NCBI GenBank assembly: GCA_949128115.1
Contig: OX421961.1
Span: 125,677,050 to 125,741,049, forward strand
From: Anaspis maculata
Taxonomy: Eukaryota; Arthropoda; Insecta; Coleoptera; Scraptiidae
Direction of reading: 5' to 3'
Length of the DNA stretch: 64,000 nucleotides
In this document: piece by piece, positions 48,601 to 54,659 of the stretch
Layout of the letters: each line of letters begins with the position of its first letter
Position numbering within the stretch: position 1 is the stretch's first letter
Made by a program: the position numbers and the translations under genes
The notes under the pieces: model-generated
The model's database searches: none
What the model was told of the DNA's origin: nothing
Seen by the model: only the letters and a program-made list of their open reading frames with translations

Positions 48601-51600
48601 GGCAAGATTTTTCTTGGTTCGGGTCCCAAGACCATGAGCTTACCCATTGGAGTTGGATTTTTTTTCAGAAATCCTTCCATTTAAGACTAGATGCTGTGAC
48701 GGAAAGACACACACAGACAGACGAACAAAGCGAGACATAAGCGCCTTCCCGTGGAATGACACACACAGACAGACGGACGGACAAAGCGAGATATTAAGCG
48801 CCTTCCCGTTTTGAGAAGTGCGCTTTTGAGAATTTTACGGCGGCTCTAGAAAATCACTATAAAAAAAACCTGCTGTGGCACCTCAATACTTGGATGTTTG
48901 CAGCATTTTCATAATTAAATAAATATAGAATAGAATTTAAAATAGAAAAATTGTGCAAATAAACTTTCTCGACAAATGCACGTCTGTTCCAGCCGCTTCT
49001 GGCCAAGTGCAGATCGGAAAAACTTTGAAAATTCATAGCGGCCGAACGGGAAATGGTTGAAAAATCGCTACTGCCGACTACGACTTTATAATTTTGAGCT
49101 CTATCATTTGAGCTCATCTCGATATGCAATGCCTGAGTTTTTCACTGGAAAACTCTTGTGAAATTATGGAAACAAAAATTGGAAAATATTCAAGAACCAA
49201 TAAAATTACCCAATGTTGAAAAAAAATCAAAATCGGTTCACGAGGTAAAAGGTTGAAAATTTACAATTTTCTCAGGGCGGAAGACTCGAAAGCCGTTCGT
49301 CCGATTTCGAAAATTTCAGTCTTTAGTCTTGTACAGCTAGTGTACAAACGACAATTTACAAGTGTGTAGTCTTGGTAACCCATTGTTGCCAAAGAAAATA
49401 TTTTGATCAATTGTTATAAATGCGTCATCCTTCACAGCAAGCGAGAAACTTTTTTGTTTATACAAACTTCTATGTACAATCAGCGAAGCCATTGAGGTCA
49501 GAGCATTGAAGAATTTGTAGAAAGAATTCGTTGCTTTAGCACTGACCGGTTTTTAGCTAAATTTTTTTTCTGACGCAACAATTTAAACAGGGCGTACGGC
49601 AGTGTGTACCGTTCCGGACTTTTTAAAGTGGACGACAGTTGACAGATTTCTCAGGATTCTGGCCTGAACGTCGCATGACAGCAAGCCAACTCGTTGACAC
49701 TGTCGTCCACTTTATTTTGGCCGCAATCGTACATGAAACTTATACTGTCTAAAACCCACTACATAGAAGTGAGGTGGACATTTTTCATGTAATCGCAGTT
49801 TTTACAAAATATTTCGGGCACGGTAGAAGACACTCGATTAATATTTCCAATGACTTCATGGGAATAAAATCAGGATTCTGCATGGCAATTTTCATATTTT
49901 CAGTTTAATTTTCACCCGCTATTCAACCTTTCAAGATCTAAAATTCCTGAAGGAATCTTGAGTGTGAGTGTTTCATGGCAATGGGTCACATCATGAGATA
50001 GTAAAACGATAATAGTAATTTGATAATCACAACAACGTTTATTAATTTCAGATAACATCAAATTAAATATACGTGAAGCGCGAGAAAATGAAGAAGGCGG
50101 TCTCGCCGGCGATTACGTGCCGACAGGCGAAGAAAAGGATGGCGAAAAACCGGCCGAAACGCCGCTCACTTGCGACAGCAAAAACGGCGGCTCTAGCTCA
50201 GCGAATATGTCAAGCGCGATGAAGCGAAAACGTAATTCGTGGAAAAGGGGATTCATCACGCGCAAACGGCGAAAACGCAGCAGCGGTGGAAACGGCGTCG
50301 AAGTGAAGGAAGAGAAGGATTCTTCGGACGACAACTTGAACGAAAACGGCGTGGCGGCTCCCTTGGATAACGGCGAGACGACTTCCCCGAACGGACCGTC
50401 GTCGCAAAATTGCCAAAGCGACATGAACACCTCTCCCATTGACACAAGCCCTCTGCTGGCTGCCGATGCTGCTGACAATAATAAGAGCAGCACGCTTCCA
50501 TTGTCCATTAACTGTGATACTACGCCGACGAGCAAAATCGACAAGAATTATTTGCAGTAAGTAAATTGAAATTCGGGACCGAAGTGACTCAGCGGTTTGA
50601 GTGCTGGGCTATCAGGGCAGAGGCCGCGGGTTCGACCTCCGGACGCGGACGGTATCAGAAAAAAATATTTTCTGCTGCCGTTCGTAAGGCAGCCCACCCA
50701 GTCGACTCGTAAATAATTTGGTACTTGCGTTCTTTCAACAAAGGGTAATAACTTGAAGTAATATTTTTCCATTTCTGTAGCTTTGTAAAAATGTATAAAA
50801 AGTCCTGTCTTGCTACTTGTTTTATTGTTTTTAAAGGTCCCAAACGTTTTCAATTAAACAATCATCGTCAGGGAAAAACTACAAGAAACAGGTTAACATA
50901 GTAAAAGTAGGTACAAAGCTTTTTATCTTACTTGATAGTGTAATAAAAAATCATAAAGGGTAAGGATCTGTGAAATGTCTCAATAAACTGAAAAGTCGGA
51001 AAGTCAGATTGAAGCACGATTGAAGTTTTTGTTTTGTTCACAATGCGACGATGAGGTAGGTACCCTGAATGAGTAGACTGTAGAATATTTTATTTGATGA
51101 AGTTTTCTTTGGCTTTAGCAATATGTTGAGAGTATCTTTGCCCAAAAGTAAATCAGTCTGCTCATTCAGGGTATCCTCATCACCGTTTTTCAAAGATCTT
51201 GTGATCTCCAAGGATTCCAATAGTATACATAGAAGGAATAAGGATACTATTGGAATCCTTAATCGAAAACGTTTGAGACCTTTAAAAACAATAAAACAAG
51301 TAGCAAGACTGAAGACTTTTTATATAAAGGGTAATAATTCGGTTTCGCTAAGGCGAGATGCTTGCCACATCTACCTGTATCCTAAGGCGACTTACCAGGT
51401 AGCAAAAAAAAAGTACAGAAGCTCCAACCTTTAGCTTTGGGACCTAAAAGAGGACACTTTTTCAAGTGGCTTCCAGCATTTTTCGATTATGATCGAATTT
51501 AAAGAGATTTTTCAAAAAAAAATTCCACGCATTCTTACAAATGAGCTTTCTGGAGGTCATATTATGCCTGCTATGAAAAGAAAGGAGCTAGGTCATAAAT

Positions 51601-52199
51601 GTTCCAATTCATCGATTCCGGCTGTGTTTTGGATCTTGTACCATGATTTCAGCATATTAATTAAATTACCATACACATGTATCATGTATGTTGTAAAATA
51701 TTTCAATGTATCAAAATTGAACATTCCAGATCCCCTCGACGGAGACTGAGCCTGCTCATGAGCCCGTCTGAACTATTGCAAAATCCTTTGGATTTTGATG
51801 ATATAGATCAGGCTCTGAATGAGACATGTAAGTACAGAACAAAGTATGTTTTGAAACGCATCAACAATCGCCGTGTCCATGTGTTTCAGGCGACGACGAA
51901 AATACCAGTCCACCGGTGCAATGTTCCAAAGAAGCCCTGGAGGATGTTTTAGAACAGGCCGTGAAGGTCACCCAGCCCTGCTCGCTTCAAGAGCTCCTCG
52001 ATTTGTACATGAACCTCCAGAAAATAGTCACCAAATTTACCAGCACACATCTCCGAAGTGATTTACCAAAAGTACATTCCGTTCGCTGAAATTGCCGGAT
52101 TTTTTATTAATTAGACCAATTTTTCAGGAACTGACCAGGGAACTGCAAAGGTTCAAAGCCGAGATGGCGAACAGAGTCGGACATTCTCCGAGAAGCTAA
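21552..52199 (+). CDS. ATAD2: ATAD2-type bromodomain AAA ATPase, complete, 16 coding exons
   Basis: Family role: a nuclear AAA+ ATPase with a bromodomain (ATAD2/ATAD2B, yeast Yta7, worm lex-1) that binds acetylated histones and acts on histone-chaperone and chromatin turnover. Exons: 21552-21620, 21772-21958, 22019-22154, 28146-28282, 28378-29178, 29266-29349, 36724-36823, 36890-37927, 38048-38420, 46122-46414, 46496-46681, 47146-47336, 50052-50556, 51730-51827, 51890-52071 and 52128-52199. They sum to 4452 nt, or 1483 residues plus TAA, with every phase matching. Domains: Ser/Arg-rich and acidic N-terminus (acidic run about 345-382); AAA1 about 515-800 with Walker A GPPGTGKT 584-591, Walker B FFDE ending 648-649, sensor GATN 689-692 and RRPGRFDR; AAA2 about 851-975 with a degenerate Walker A (AGDTPECGQTSH); bromodomain about 1050-1165 with acetyl-lysine asparagine N1132 (ALEYNPAR); a basic stretch KRKRNSWKRGF; and a C-terminal helical domain. 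The length fits human ATAD2 and ATAD2B (about 1400-1460). Confidence 0.95.
21772..21958 (+). CDS. ATAD2: ATAD2 exon 2, charged low-complexity N-terminus
   Basis: Acceptor TTTTAG, donor GTAAGT. It reads RAVLEEEGAESSSRSATED, then alternating basic and acidic stretches ending RFVYSERKRNYP. Phases match on both sides. No domain is recognisable, in keeping with the disordered ATAD2 N-terminus. Confidence 0.85.
22019..22154 (+). CDS. ATAD2: ATAD2 exon 3
   Basis: Acceptor TTTTAG, donor GTAAAT. It encodes a basic stretch followed by NDLDMYNGNDSEDDIYTR, which resembles the short N-terminal ...NLNMYTR element of vertebrate ATAD2. It ends with two bases of an arginine codon completed at 28146. Confidence 0.85.
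22705..23152. repeat. Foldback palindrome, about 450 bp
   Basis: Left arm CCAAGGGGAATCCAA... and right arm ...GAATTCCCCTTGAAAA are near-complementary over about 200 bp each, with a short AT-rich centre near 22930. Inner markers include TGTTGAATTAATGC against CATTTATTCAACAG, and ACAACGATGTGTCACATGT against ACATGTGGCACATCGTTGT. It has no coding content. Confidence 0.8.
24971..25480 (+). mobile_element. Solo LTR of a Ty3/gypsy-like retrotransposon, copy 1
   Basis: It starts TGTTACG and ends CGTAATA, a one-base decay of CGTAACA, and is flanked on both sides by the 4-bp direct repeat ATAT (24967-24970 and 25481-25484). It aligns along its length with the element at 33070-33588 and contains a TATATA-type promoter motif (CCTTATATAG). 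No internal coding region lies nearby, so this is a recombined solo LTR. The 4-bp duplication and TG...CA-type ends suggest Ty3/gypsy; this is an inference. Confidence 0.85.
26128..26254. mobile_element. Short TIR MITE of about 127 bp, copy 1
   Basis: The ends GTACGGTTGCGG and CCGCAACGGTAC are inverted, and inside them AAAGTGGACGACA pairs with TGTCGTCCACTTT. A second copy lies in opposite orientation at 49606-49732. It has no coding capacity. The superfamily is not assigned. Confidence 0.85.
26302..27587 (+). mobile_element. Helentron/HINE-like element with GTCY microsatellite, copy 1
   Basis: The 5' end AGCGCACTTCTCC folds on GGGAAGGCGCT just inside. A GTCC/GTCT microsatellite follows at about 26345-26370. 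Near the 3' end there is a degenerate inverted copy of the 5' motif (GAAATGCGCT), the hairpin CCTCATG/CATGAGG (27557-27572) and the tail CTTGTTT. Copies 2 and 3 share this layout. Non-autonomous Helentrons (HINE, DINE-1, mini-me) are known to combine a 5' inverted motif, GTCY arrays and a 3' stem-loop. No Rep/helicase frame is present. Confidence 0.65.
28146..28282 (+). CDS. ATAD2: ATAD2 exon 4
   Basis: Acceptor TTTACAG, donor GGTACGC. The frame that joins both neighbours reads SRRPPRYIRNRMSGMDRR and ends HFNSDFE. Another frame is longer and open, but it does not match the phase of either neighbour and is not coding. The Arg/Pro-rich composition fits the N-terminal region. Confidence 0.85.
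28378..29178 (+). CDS. ATAD2: ATAD2 exon 5, acidic region
   Basis: This 801-nt, GC-rich exon begins TGVRRSKRQRKVQFENMSWL and carries basic patches, Ser/Gly-rich stretches and a long Glu/Asp tract (about residues 345-382), followed by RSRLRSRPRPMPM. The acidic N-terminal tract is a hallmark of ATAD2/Yta7. Antisense open frames of 159 and 183 codons here mirror its codon composition. It ends with one base of the next codon (donor GTGAGC). Confidence 0.93.
29266..29349 (+). CDS. ATAD2: ATAD2 exon 6, with NAGNAG tandem acceptor
   Basis: It reads DSSSDSENDNGTRYSLRNRV and then PKPAPQPS; the YSLRNR motif resembles the YYLRQR element after the acidic tract in vertebrate ATAD2. The acceptor is CAGCAG: starting at 29263 or 29266 keeps frame and differs by one codon (AD or D). 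I used the downstream site. Donor GTAAGT at 29350. Confidence 0.88.
29492..31086. repeat. Long foldback palindrome, about 1.6 kb
   Basis: Arms of about 790 bp meet near 30289 with almost no spacer. Outer markers are CCTCGGAATAAATATGGACG against CGTCCATATTTTTTCCGAGG. Inner markers are CAAAATCGCCATGAATCGCA against TGCGATTCATGGCGGTTTTG. The same 26-28-residue open frame appears on opposite strands (29750-29844 minus and 30727-30810 plus) only because the arms are inverted copies. There is no recognisable transposase. Confidence 0.88.
31600..31810 (+). repeat. Dispersed repeat, one of three copies in the window
   Basis: The shared order is CTAGTTGGCTGG, CTTGCCGCCTTTTTA(T/C)CTGG, TGTGAAACTG, AAATCTTGGAAAA and AAATGCGACTAG with GCGCAGAG. 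Related copies lie at 47530-47745 (plus) and 19960-20420 (minus, interrupted). It is non-coding and of unknown class. Confidence 0.7.
32320..32391. mobile_element. 72-bp hairpin MITE, copy 1
   Basis: ATCACTAGATAGAGAAAGTAG at the left is the inverted match of CTACTTTCTTTGTCTAGTGAT at the right. A copy of the same length lies at 61899-61970 in the opposite orientation, and the loop sequence is also shared (CACGGCCCAG against CTGGGCCGTG). It is too small to code for anything. Confidence 0.75.
33070..33588 (+). mobile_element. Solo LTR of a Ty3/gypsy-like retrotransposon, copy 2
   Basis: It is 519 bp, begins TGTTACG and ends CGTAACA, and is flanked by the perfect 4-bp direct repeat CTAT (33066-33069 and 33589-33592). 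It is homologous to 24971-25480 throughout, including the CCTTATATAG promoter-like motif and the closing GCTCGTAACA. Neither copy retains internal coding sequence. Confidence 0.9.
33771..34518. mobile_element. TIR element nested next to the solo LTR
   Basis: AATGGGGCCTTGCA near 33775 is inverted as TGCAAGGCCCCATT near 34493, and AATGGGGAACTATAG near 33788 is inverted as CTATAGTTCCCCATT near 34216. The element is about 750 bp, with no convincing frame. Its exact borders and target duplication are not resolved. Confidence 0.6.
34895..36422. repeat. Long foldback palindrome, about 1.5 kb
   Basis: Arms of about 740 bp meet near 35658. The outer ends are GGCCAGGCGGTAGGTC against GACATACCGCCTGGCC. 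The inner arms are CTTTTCCAGCTTTAAAACACG against CGTTTTAAAGCTGGAAAAG. The arms share long stretches of near identity, which argues for either a recent origin or sequence homogenisation between arms. There is no coding content. Confidence 0.87.
36724..36823 (+). CDS. ATAD2: ATAD2 exon 7
   Basis: Acceptor TTCGCAG, donor AAGTATGT. The in-phase frame reads KTAAFRAPSHSRRRFTHRRQ followed by ADSDSDSSSNSD, matching the RRR-H...SDS-rich linker just before AAA1 in the family. A longer open frame across this exon is out of phase and was discarded. Confidence 0.85.
36890..37927 (+). CDS. ATAD2: ATAD2 exon 8: AAA1 domain
   Basis: This 1038-nt exon encodes the whole catalytic AAA1. It has the entry motif IRFESIGGLDSHITCLKEM, Walker A GPPGTGKT, pore-loop region FFMRKGADLLSKWIGESE, Walker B IIFFDELDGLAP, a VRSSRQDQIHASIVSTLLAL second-region stretch, sensor 1 GATN and RRPGRFDRELFF with arginine fingers, followed by the lid helices. 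All catalytic residues expected for ATP hydrolysis are present. Several long antisense frames over this exon (up to 282 codons) are shadows. Confidence 0.97.
38048..38420 (+). CDS. ATAD2: ATAD2 exon 9: degenerate AAA2
   Basis: It joins the previous exon through a split lysine codon. It reads QLLLAGDTPECGQTSHVAPA, then TYTFDLGTLF, PEEACIQIFTEARRNIPS and PILLFATSDTPYDNLPTE. The Walker A lysine is missing, as is usual for AAA2 of ATAD2, so this domain is probably structural in the hexamer. The donor GAG|GTGAGC closes on a whole codon. Confidence 0.95.
38521..39194. mobile_element. TIR element of 674 bp with TTTTAA target duplication
   Basis: The left end TCACTGACGTATAATACTAG and its perfect inverted copy at the right end (22 bp in all) are flanked by TTTTAA at 38515-38520 and 39195-39200. 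The interior has no convincing transposase, so it is non-autonomous. The 6-bp duplication contains TTAA, so a piggyBac-like TTAA target is an alternative reading, but the arms are then not symmetric. Confidence 0.8.
39894..41822 (+). mobile_element. Helentron/HINE-like element with GTCY microsatellites, copy 2
   Basis: The 5' end AGCGCACTTCTCC folds on GGGAAGGCGCT. A pure GTCC array runs 39936-39966 and a GTCT array 41021-41040. There are internal repeats of a TTGGCCGCCATATTGAAAT type (41330-41710). The inverted 5' motif GAAGTGCGCT is at 41776-41785, the hairpin CCTCATG/CATGAGG at 41792-41807, and the tail CTTGTTT ends at 41822. It is longer than copy 1 but has the same order of parts. No replication-protein frame is visible. 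Confidence 0.7.
43580..44125. repeat. Inverted arms of about 100 bp around a 350-bp spacer
   Basis: ATGGCAGCATCTTGTA, TTTGACACTACAACC and TCAACTTTGTCTGCACGGTG on the left recur inverted at 44020-44125 on the right. The frames that cross them (for example 43627-43881 and 43990-44283) share short peptides only because of this duplication. Confidence 0.7.
44250..44375. repeat. Hairpin related to the sequence at 39780-39885
   Basis: AGCTGTATTACACTACACAA and its inverted copy TTGTGTAGTGTAATACAGCT bracket about 125 bp. One arm is also found at 39787-39885 next to HINE copy 2, so this is a dispersed hairpin family. Confidence 0.75.
44560..45972. repeat. Long foldback palindrome, about 1.4 kb
   Basis: Outer markers are TACGGCATTTAATGATACAG (about 44580) against CTGTATCATTAAATGCCGTA (about 45958). 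Inner markers are AACGCTGAGCATCGCCAG against CTGGCGATGCTCAGCGTT, around a centre near 45265. The arms are about 690 bp with few mismatches. No transposase. Confidence 0.86.
46122..46414 (+). CDS. ATAD2: ATAD2 exon 10: linker to bromodomain
   Basis: Acceptor TTTCAG, donor TTGTAAGT. LQHMFSRYRKEV continues AAA2. A proline-rich linker follows (TPPPLPRAPTPPTPPLTEEQ), then the first bromodomain helix (FLRELRIFLRDICKKLA), which is strongly diagnostic of ATAD2. It ends with two bases of a leucine codon. Confidence 0.95.
46496..46681 (+). CDS. ATAD2: ATAD2 exon 11: bromodomain core
   Basis: It reads FYMFTKPVDTDEVPDY, IIKQPMDLETMMTKVD, CAKDFLEDIELI and NALEYNPA. KPVDTDEVPDY and the acetyl-lysine-binding asparagine in ALEYNP are retained. 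The shelf motif that is RVF in human ATAD2 reads YMF here. Confidence 0.96.
47146..47336 (+). CDS. ATAD2: ATAD2 exon 12: end of bromodomain
   Basis: Acceptor CAATTAG, donor GGTAACT. It completes an arginine codon and reads TSADKQIRHRACSLRDYAYT, then IIKNEMDSDFEDHCK. It keeps the isoleucine gatekeeper region (QIRHRA) and the last bromodomain helix, then turns basic and Pro-rich (SFLPPYIQTP). Confidence 0.95.
47530..47745 (+). repeat. Dispersed repeat, second copy
   Basis: Same block order as 31600-31810: CTAGTTGGCTGG, TTTTTACCTGGTGTGAAACT, TTGAAATCTTGGAAAA and AAATGCGACTAGGGGAGCGC. It lies in ATAD2 intron 12 in the same orientation as the gene. Confidence 0.7.
47949..48824 (-). mobile_element. 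Helentron/HINE-like element, copy 3 (minus strand)
   Basis: Read on the minus strand it begins AGCGCACTTCTC (48824 inward) and carries GTCC/GTCT arrays, two of them here, at about 48710-48730 and 48763-48785. It ends with GAAGTGCGCT (47986-47995 on plus), a hairpin (47965-47978) and CTTGTT. The hairpin stem is CTCAC/GTGAG rather than CTCATG/CATGAG. It is about 0.9 kb, the shortest of the three. Confidence 0.65.
49606..49732. mobile_element. Short TIR MITE of about 127 bp, copy 2
   Basis: GTACCGTTCCGG and CCGCAATCGTAC form the ends, with AAAGTGGACGACAG and TGTCGTCCACTTT inside. It is the inverse-orientation homologue of 26128-26254, with a handful of differences. Confidence 0.85.
50052..50556 (+). 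CDS. ATAD2: ATAD2 exon 13: basic and Ser/Asn-rich tail
   Basis: It reads DNIKLNIREARENEEGGLAG, an acidic/Ser-rich stretch, then KRKRNSWKRGFITRKRRKR, which matches the conserved basic KRK..SNWY..G.IKKRRK block of vertebrate ATAD2 and looks like a nuclear-localisation signal. The remainder is a low-complexity Asn/Ser/Asp linker. The donor CA|GTAAGT leaves two bases. Confidence 0.93.
50573..50860 (+). mobile_element. tRNA-derived SINE (degenerate)
   Basis: It has an RNA polymerase III A-box-like TGACTCAGCGG (50585-50595) and a B-box-like GGTTCGACC (50629-50637) spaced as in a tRNA. A D-arm-like ACTC/GAGT pairing is present, but the acceptor stem does not close. The body runs to about 50860. Part of it (TTTTATTGTTTTTAAAGGTC) recurs inverted near 51280. 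It starts only about 15 bp inside intron 13. Confidence 0.6.
51265..51440 (-). repeat. Inverted fragment related to the SINE tail, plus a tRNA-like short stretch
   Basis: AACGTTTGAGACCTTTAAAAA through AACAAGTAGCAAGAC is the inverted counterpart of 50805-50850. It is followed by GGCGAGATGCTTGCC and CCTAAGGCGACTTACC. Between the two fragments, GAATGAGTAGACTG and CAGTCTGCTCATTC form another hairpin (51068-51170). Confidence 0.5.
51730..51827 (+). CDS. ATAD2: ATAD2 exon 14
   Basis: Acceptor TTCCAG, donor TGTAAGT. It completes a glutamine codon, then SPRRRLSLLMSPSELLQNPL and DFDDIDQALNET. The exon has no named domain; the phases match both neighbours, which is the main support. Confidence 0.85.
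51890..52071 (+). CDS. ATAD2: ATAD2 exon 15: C-terminal helical domain
   Basis: Acceptor GTTTCAG, donor AAA|GTACAT. It reads CDDENTSPPVQCSKEALEDV, LEQAVKVTQPCSLQELLDLY and MNLQKIVTKFTS. This resembles the C-terminal segment of ATAD2 and ATAD2B (an amphipathic helix pair ahead of the end of the protein). A longer overlapping frame that ignores the splice is not coding. Confidence 0.88.
52128..52199 (+). CDS. ATAD2: ATAD2 terminal exon with stop
   Basis: After TTTTCAG it reads ELTRELQRFKAEMANRVGHS, then PRS and TAA at 52197-52199. The short basic helix closes the protein in the way vertebrate homologues end (MEQEVENF-like). Adding this exon makes the whole coding length divisible by three. Confidence 0.9.
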   Translation, partial: ELTRELQRFKAEMANRVGHSPRS

Positions 52200-54655
52200 T
52201 CAGCTGCATCTATGGAAGATGTATATATAATATTCGTAAAATCACTGCCATTTGATTCGGCATCGGCCTAGCCAGAATTTTTTTTCTTTCGGCCAAATTT
52301 ATTGCTTAGTTGTTCCATTAGGAAAATAATTGCAATTTTTTTACCATATATCGTTGGATTCCTCGAAACGTTGAATGATTTTTTAGGTGTAACCAAAGAG
52401 GGAGTTTAGACATTTAATATGAGTTATATACTGCCATGGGTAAGGCTGAAGTATTTTATTTTTTATCTATATTATATTGTCCCACTTATTGTATTATTCA
52501 GATGATAAGACTTCACACACTAACAGTTGGTCATGTGCCTTGATTGTTACTACTGTTCAGTTGTCTGTCGAAGCTTTTAAAAGTATCAATTTTGAATGGT
52601 TCCTTACAACTCTAATTAGGGAAAAATTAATCTTGTTGTAGTATCACACACACACACACACACCCCATTTCATGATATTGATGTGGAAAGAAAAACGATT
52701 GTTGTAAGGTATATTATACATTACCAGTGTAAATATGCCCCCCTCCCCAGTTTGTCTTATTTTAAGAAGATATTTCACTGTTCAGTGATGTTTTAAATCT
52801 CTAAATTGTTTGTATTTAACCTTTAATATTTGTAATAGATCGAAGTTTCGGCGTACACCTGCGTTTGTATTGCCAAAGTTTTACCTGCAAACAAGAACAG
52901 CCTCTTACAATTTAGGTTTAATCAATCAAGCTTTGAGGGAAGATTTGGAAACATGTTCATACCCAAGTCCATACCAATCTGTCAGCCACCTAGCGGTGAA
53001 TTTTCATAGTGGCGAAGAATAATGTGAGGTCGTTTTCGACACTTGTATCAGAAAAAAACATGATGCCGTCGTTTCAAAAAGTGCCGCAACGGAAGCACCA
53101 ACCCTGAATTTGTGGTCGAACAAAGAACGACTCGACACCTTTGCAGACGCACTTGCATTTTGATCTCGAGTTTGGTCTCCATACGTCGCCTGGACTCCGC
53201 GGCACGAATCGCATCTCGACGCTTGACACGCTCAATTTTGCACAAGAACACTGTCCATTTGCTGGGGCAAAATTTAACGCGTTTGACTTTCCTCCCAACA
53301 CTGGTTGACGTATAGGTGGCGCCCTCCAATGGTTATTCTCGACCGCAGATCTTATCGACTTCCTAATAGCGCTGACTGTCAAGAAACAGCTGATCTTCTC
53401 AGGAACGCTACGCTACAAGGGCAGAGCCAATATACAGGACTAGACTGAACTAACGGGTTCCAGCTTACTTTTTGAAGTTATCATTAACTCACCATTAACT
53501 TCTCTGTACAGCTCATAGAGCTGTTTGCACTTCCAGAATTCTAAATGGAACGATTTTAAAGAGGTAAGCAAATTGAAAAATTCAGGAACTTAAATTGAAA
53601 TTACTGTCTAAGTTAGCCATGCTCAGGTGAAAAAGTTGAAGTTTTTAGTCTGTAATGTCATGAACCTTTCGTTCAAATAAATTTTAAGGGCGGTAATTTT
53701 TTTATTTGATCACAGCTACCTTGAAGAGTTTGACATATTCAAGAAGCTTGGAACGCAACTATTTTACTTGATCATGGGCGACTCGGACATAATTTTGTTC
53801 CGATTTTGTTATCTGAATCCTTCACTTTTTGAACTTCACAAAATAATAATTTTTATCCTAGAATGTTTCTAAAAACACTCGAGAATTCTCACTCATCATT
53901 CGATTGTCGAAAAATTTGGTGTAGATACAAAAAGGTTTTTTTTTCTCCTAATTGTACAACGCTAGAGTGAAAAAACTGTCTACACTAAGTTTGAAGTTCC
54001 ATCTTCAATTCGTTCTTGAGCAATCGAAAACTTTATTTACATATTTGAAAACCCGTAGTTTTCTTTAGAAGCATTTTAAGAAGAACTGTTACCTTTCTCC
54101 TTATTTTTGTATGAGGAATCGCCTTCTGCAGTTTGGCGCACTGTACAGGTGTTTCAAGTATCACTGAAACACCCTGTAGAGTGTAAACAAGATCAACACC
54201 TGTCCCCAAGCCGCCGCGATCTGTTTTACCGACTGTGCACGGATTTGAGTACGTAGTGGGCATTTTCGTTCCATTTTCTTTAGTACTGCCGTTGCCACGT
54301 TTGGGCTTCATTTGATCCTGTGGCCGCTACTAACCAGCATAAGCTAAGAACCAGCAACCAGTCAGGACGATGTCAGCAAATTTCCACTCCAAAAAATAAC
54401 TCGAGTTTTCCTATTTTCGTCACAAAAGCTCTAAAATTTCACTCAAGGGTGGGTTCTCATATGCGAATATTAACACACAAAAAAGCGACAGTTCGCGAAA
54501 TTTCGATTGTTGACTGTCGAAGAGTCAATCAAATCTTTTTAACAATTCGAATATGACAATGTTACCGCATTTTTTGCGAATATTCGCGTGAGAACCCGTC
54601 TTTATGCGTACATCACATCGCGGTGACGGCGACAGTTGTCACATAACGTTCGCAC
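52200..54655. other. ATAD2 3' UTR and intergenic sequence
   Basis: The first few hundred bases are AT-rich and probably 3' UTR. No clear AATAAA was found, so the 3' end is open. A CA dinucleotide run lies at about 52643-52664. A GC-richer patch at 53040-53420 carries open frames on both strands (listed separately). At 54148-54177, GGTGTTTCA and TGAAACACC make a small hairpin that ends with CCCTGTA, a terminus also seen near 1645 and 3415. Confidence 0.6.
53153..53329 (-). CDS. Unassigned small basic ORF, possible minus-strand exon
   Basis: I do not recognise this. The minus-strand frame from 53329 begins MEGATYTSTSVGRKVKRVKF and is very Lys/Arg-rich (ERVKRRDAIRAAESRRRMET). A GTGCGT donor-like site follows MQ at 53152. 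The patch is GC-richer than its surroundings, as the real exons here are, but overlapping frames are open on both strands and no downstream exon was found. It could equally be transposon-derived. Confidence 0.2.
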
Positions 54656-54659
54656 ATAA

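Larger units (their letters stand above)
47337..50051 (+). other. ATAD2 intron 12, 2.7 kb
   Basis: It contains a dispersed repeat (47540-47770), a minus-strand HINE-like copy (47949-48824) and a 127-bp MITE (49606-49732). The rest is AT-rich with no supported exon. Confidence 0.8.

Noticed and set aside
50573..50650. A functional tRNA gene
   Set aside because: The A-box and B-box are present, but the acceptor stem does not close and the T stem is mismatched, so a SINE head or tRNA pseudogene is more likely.
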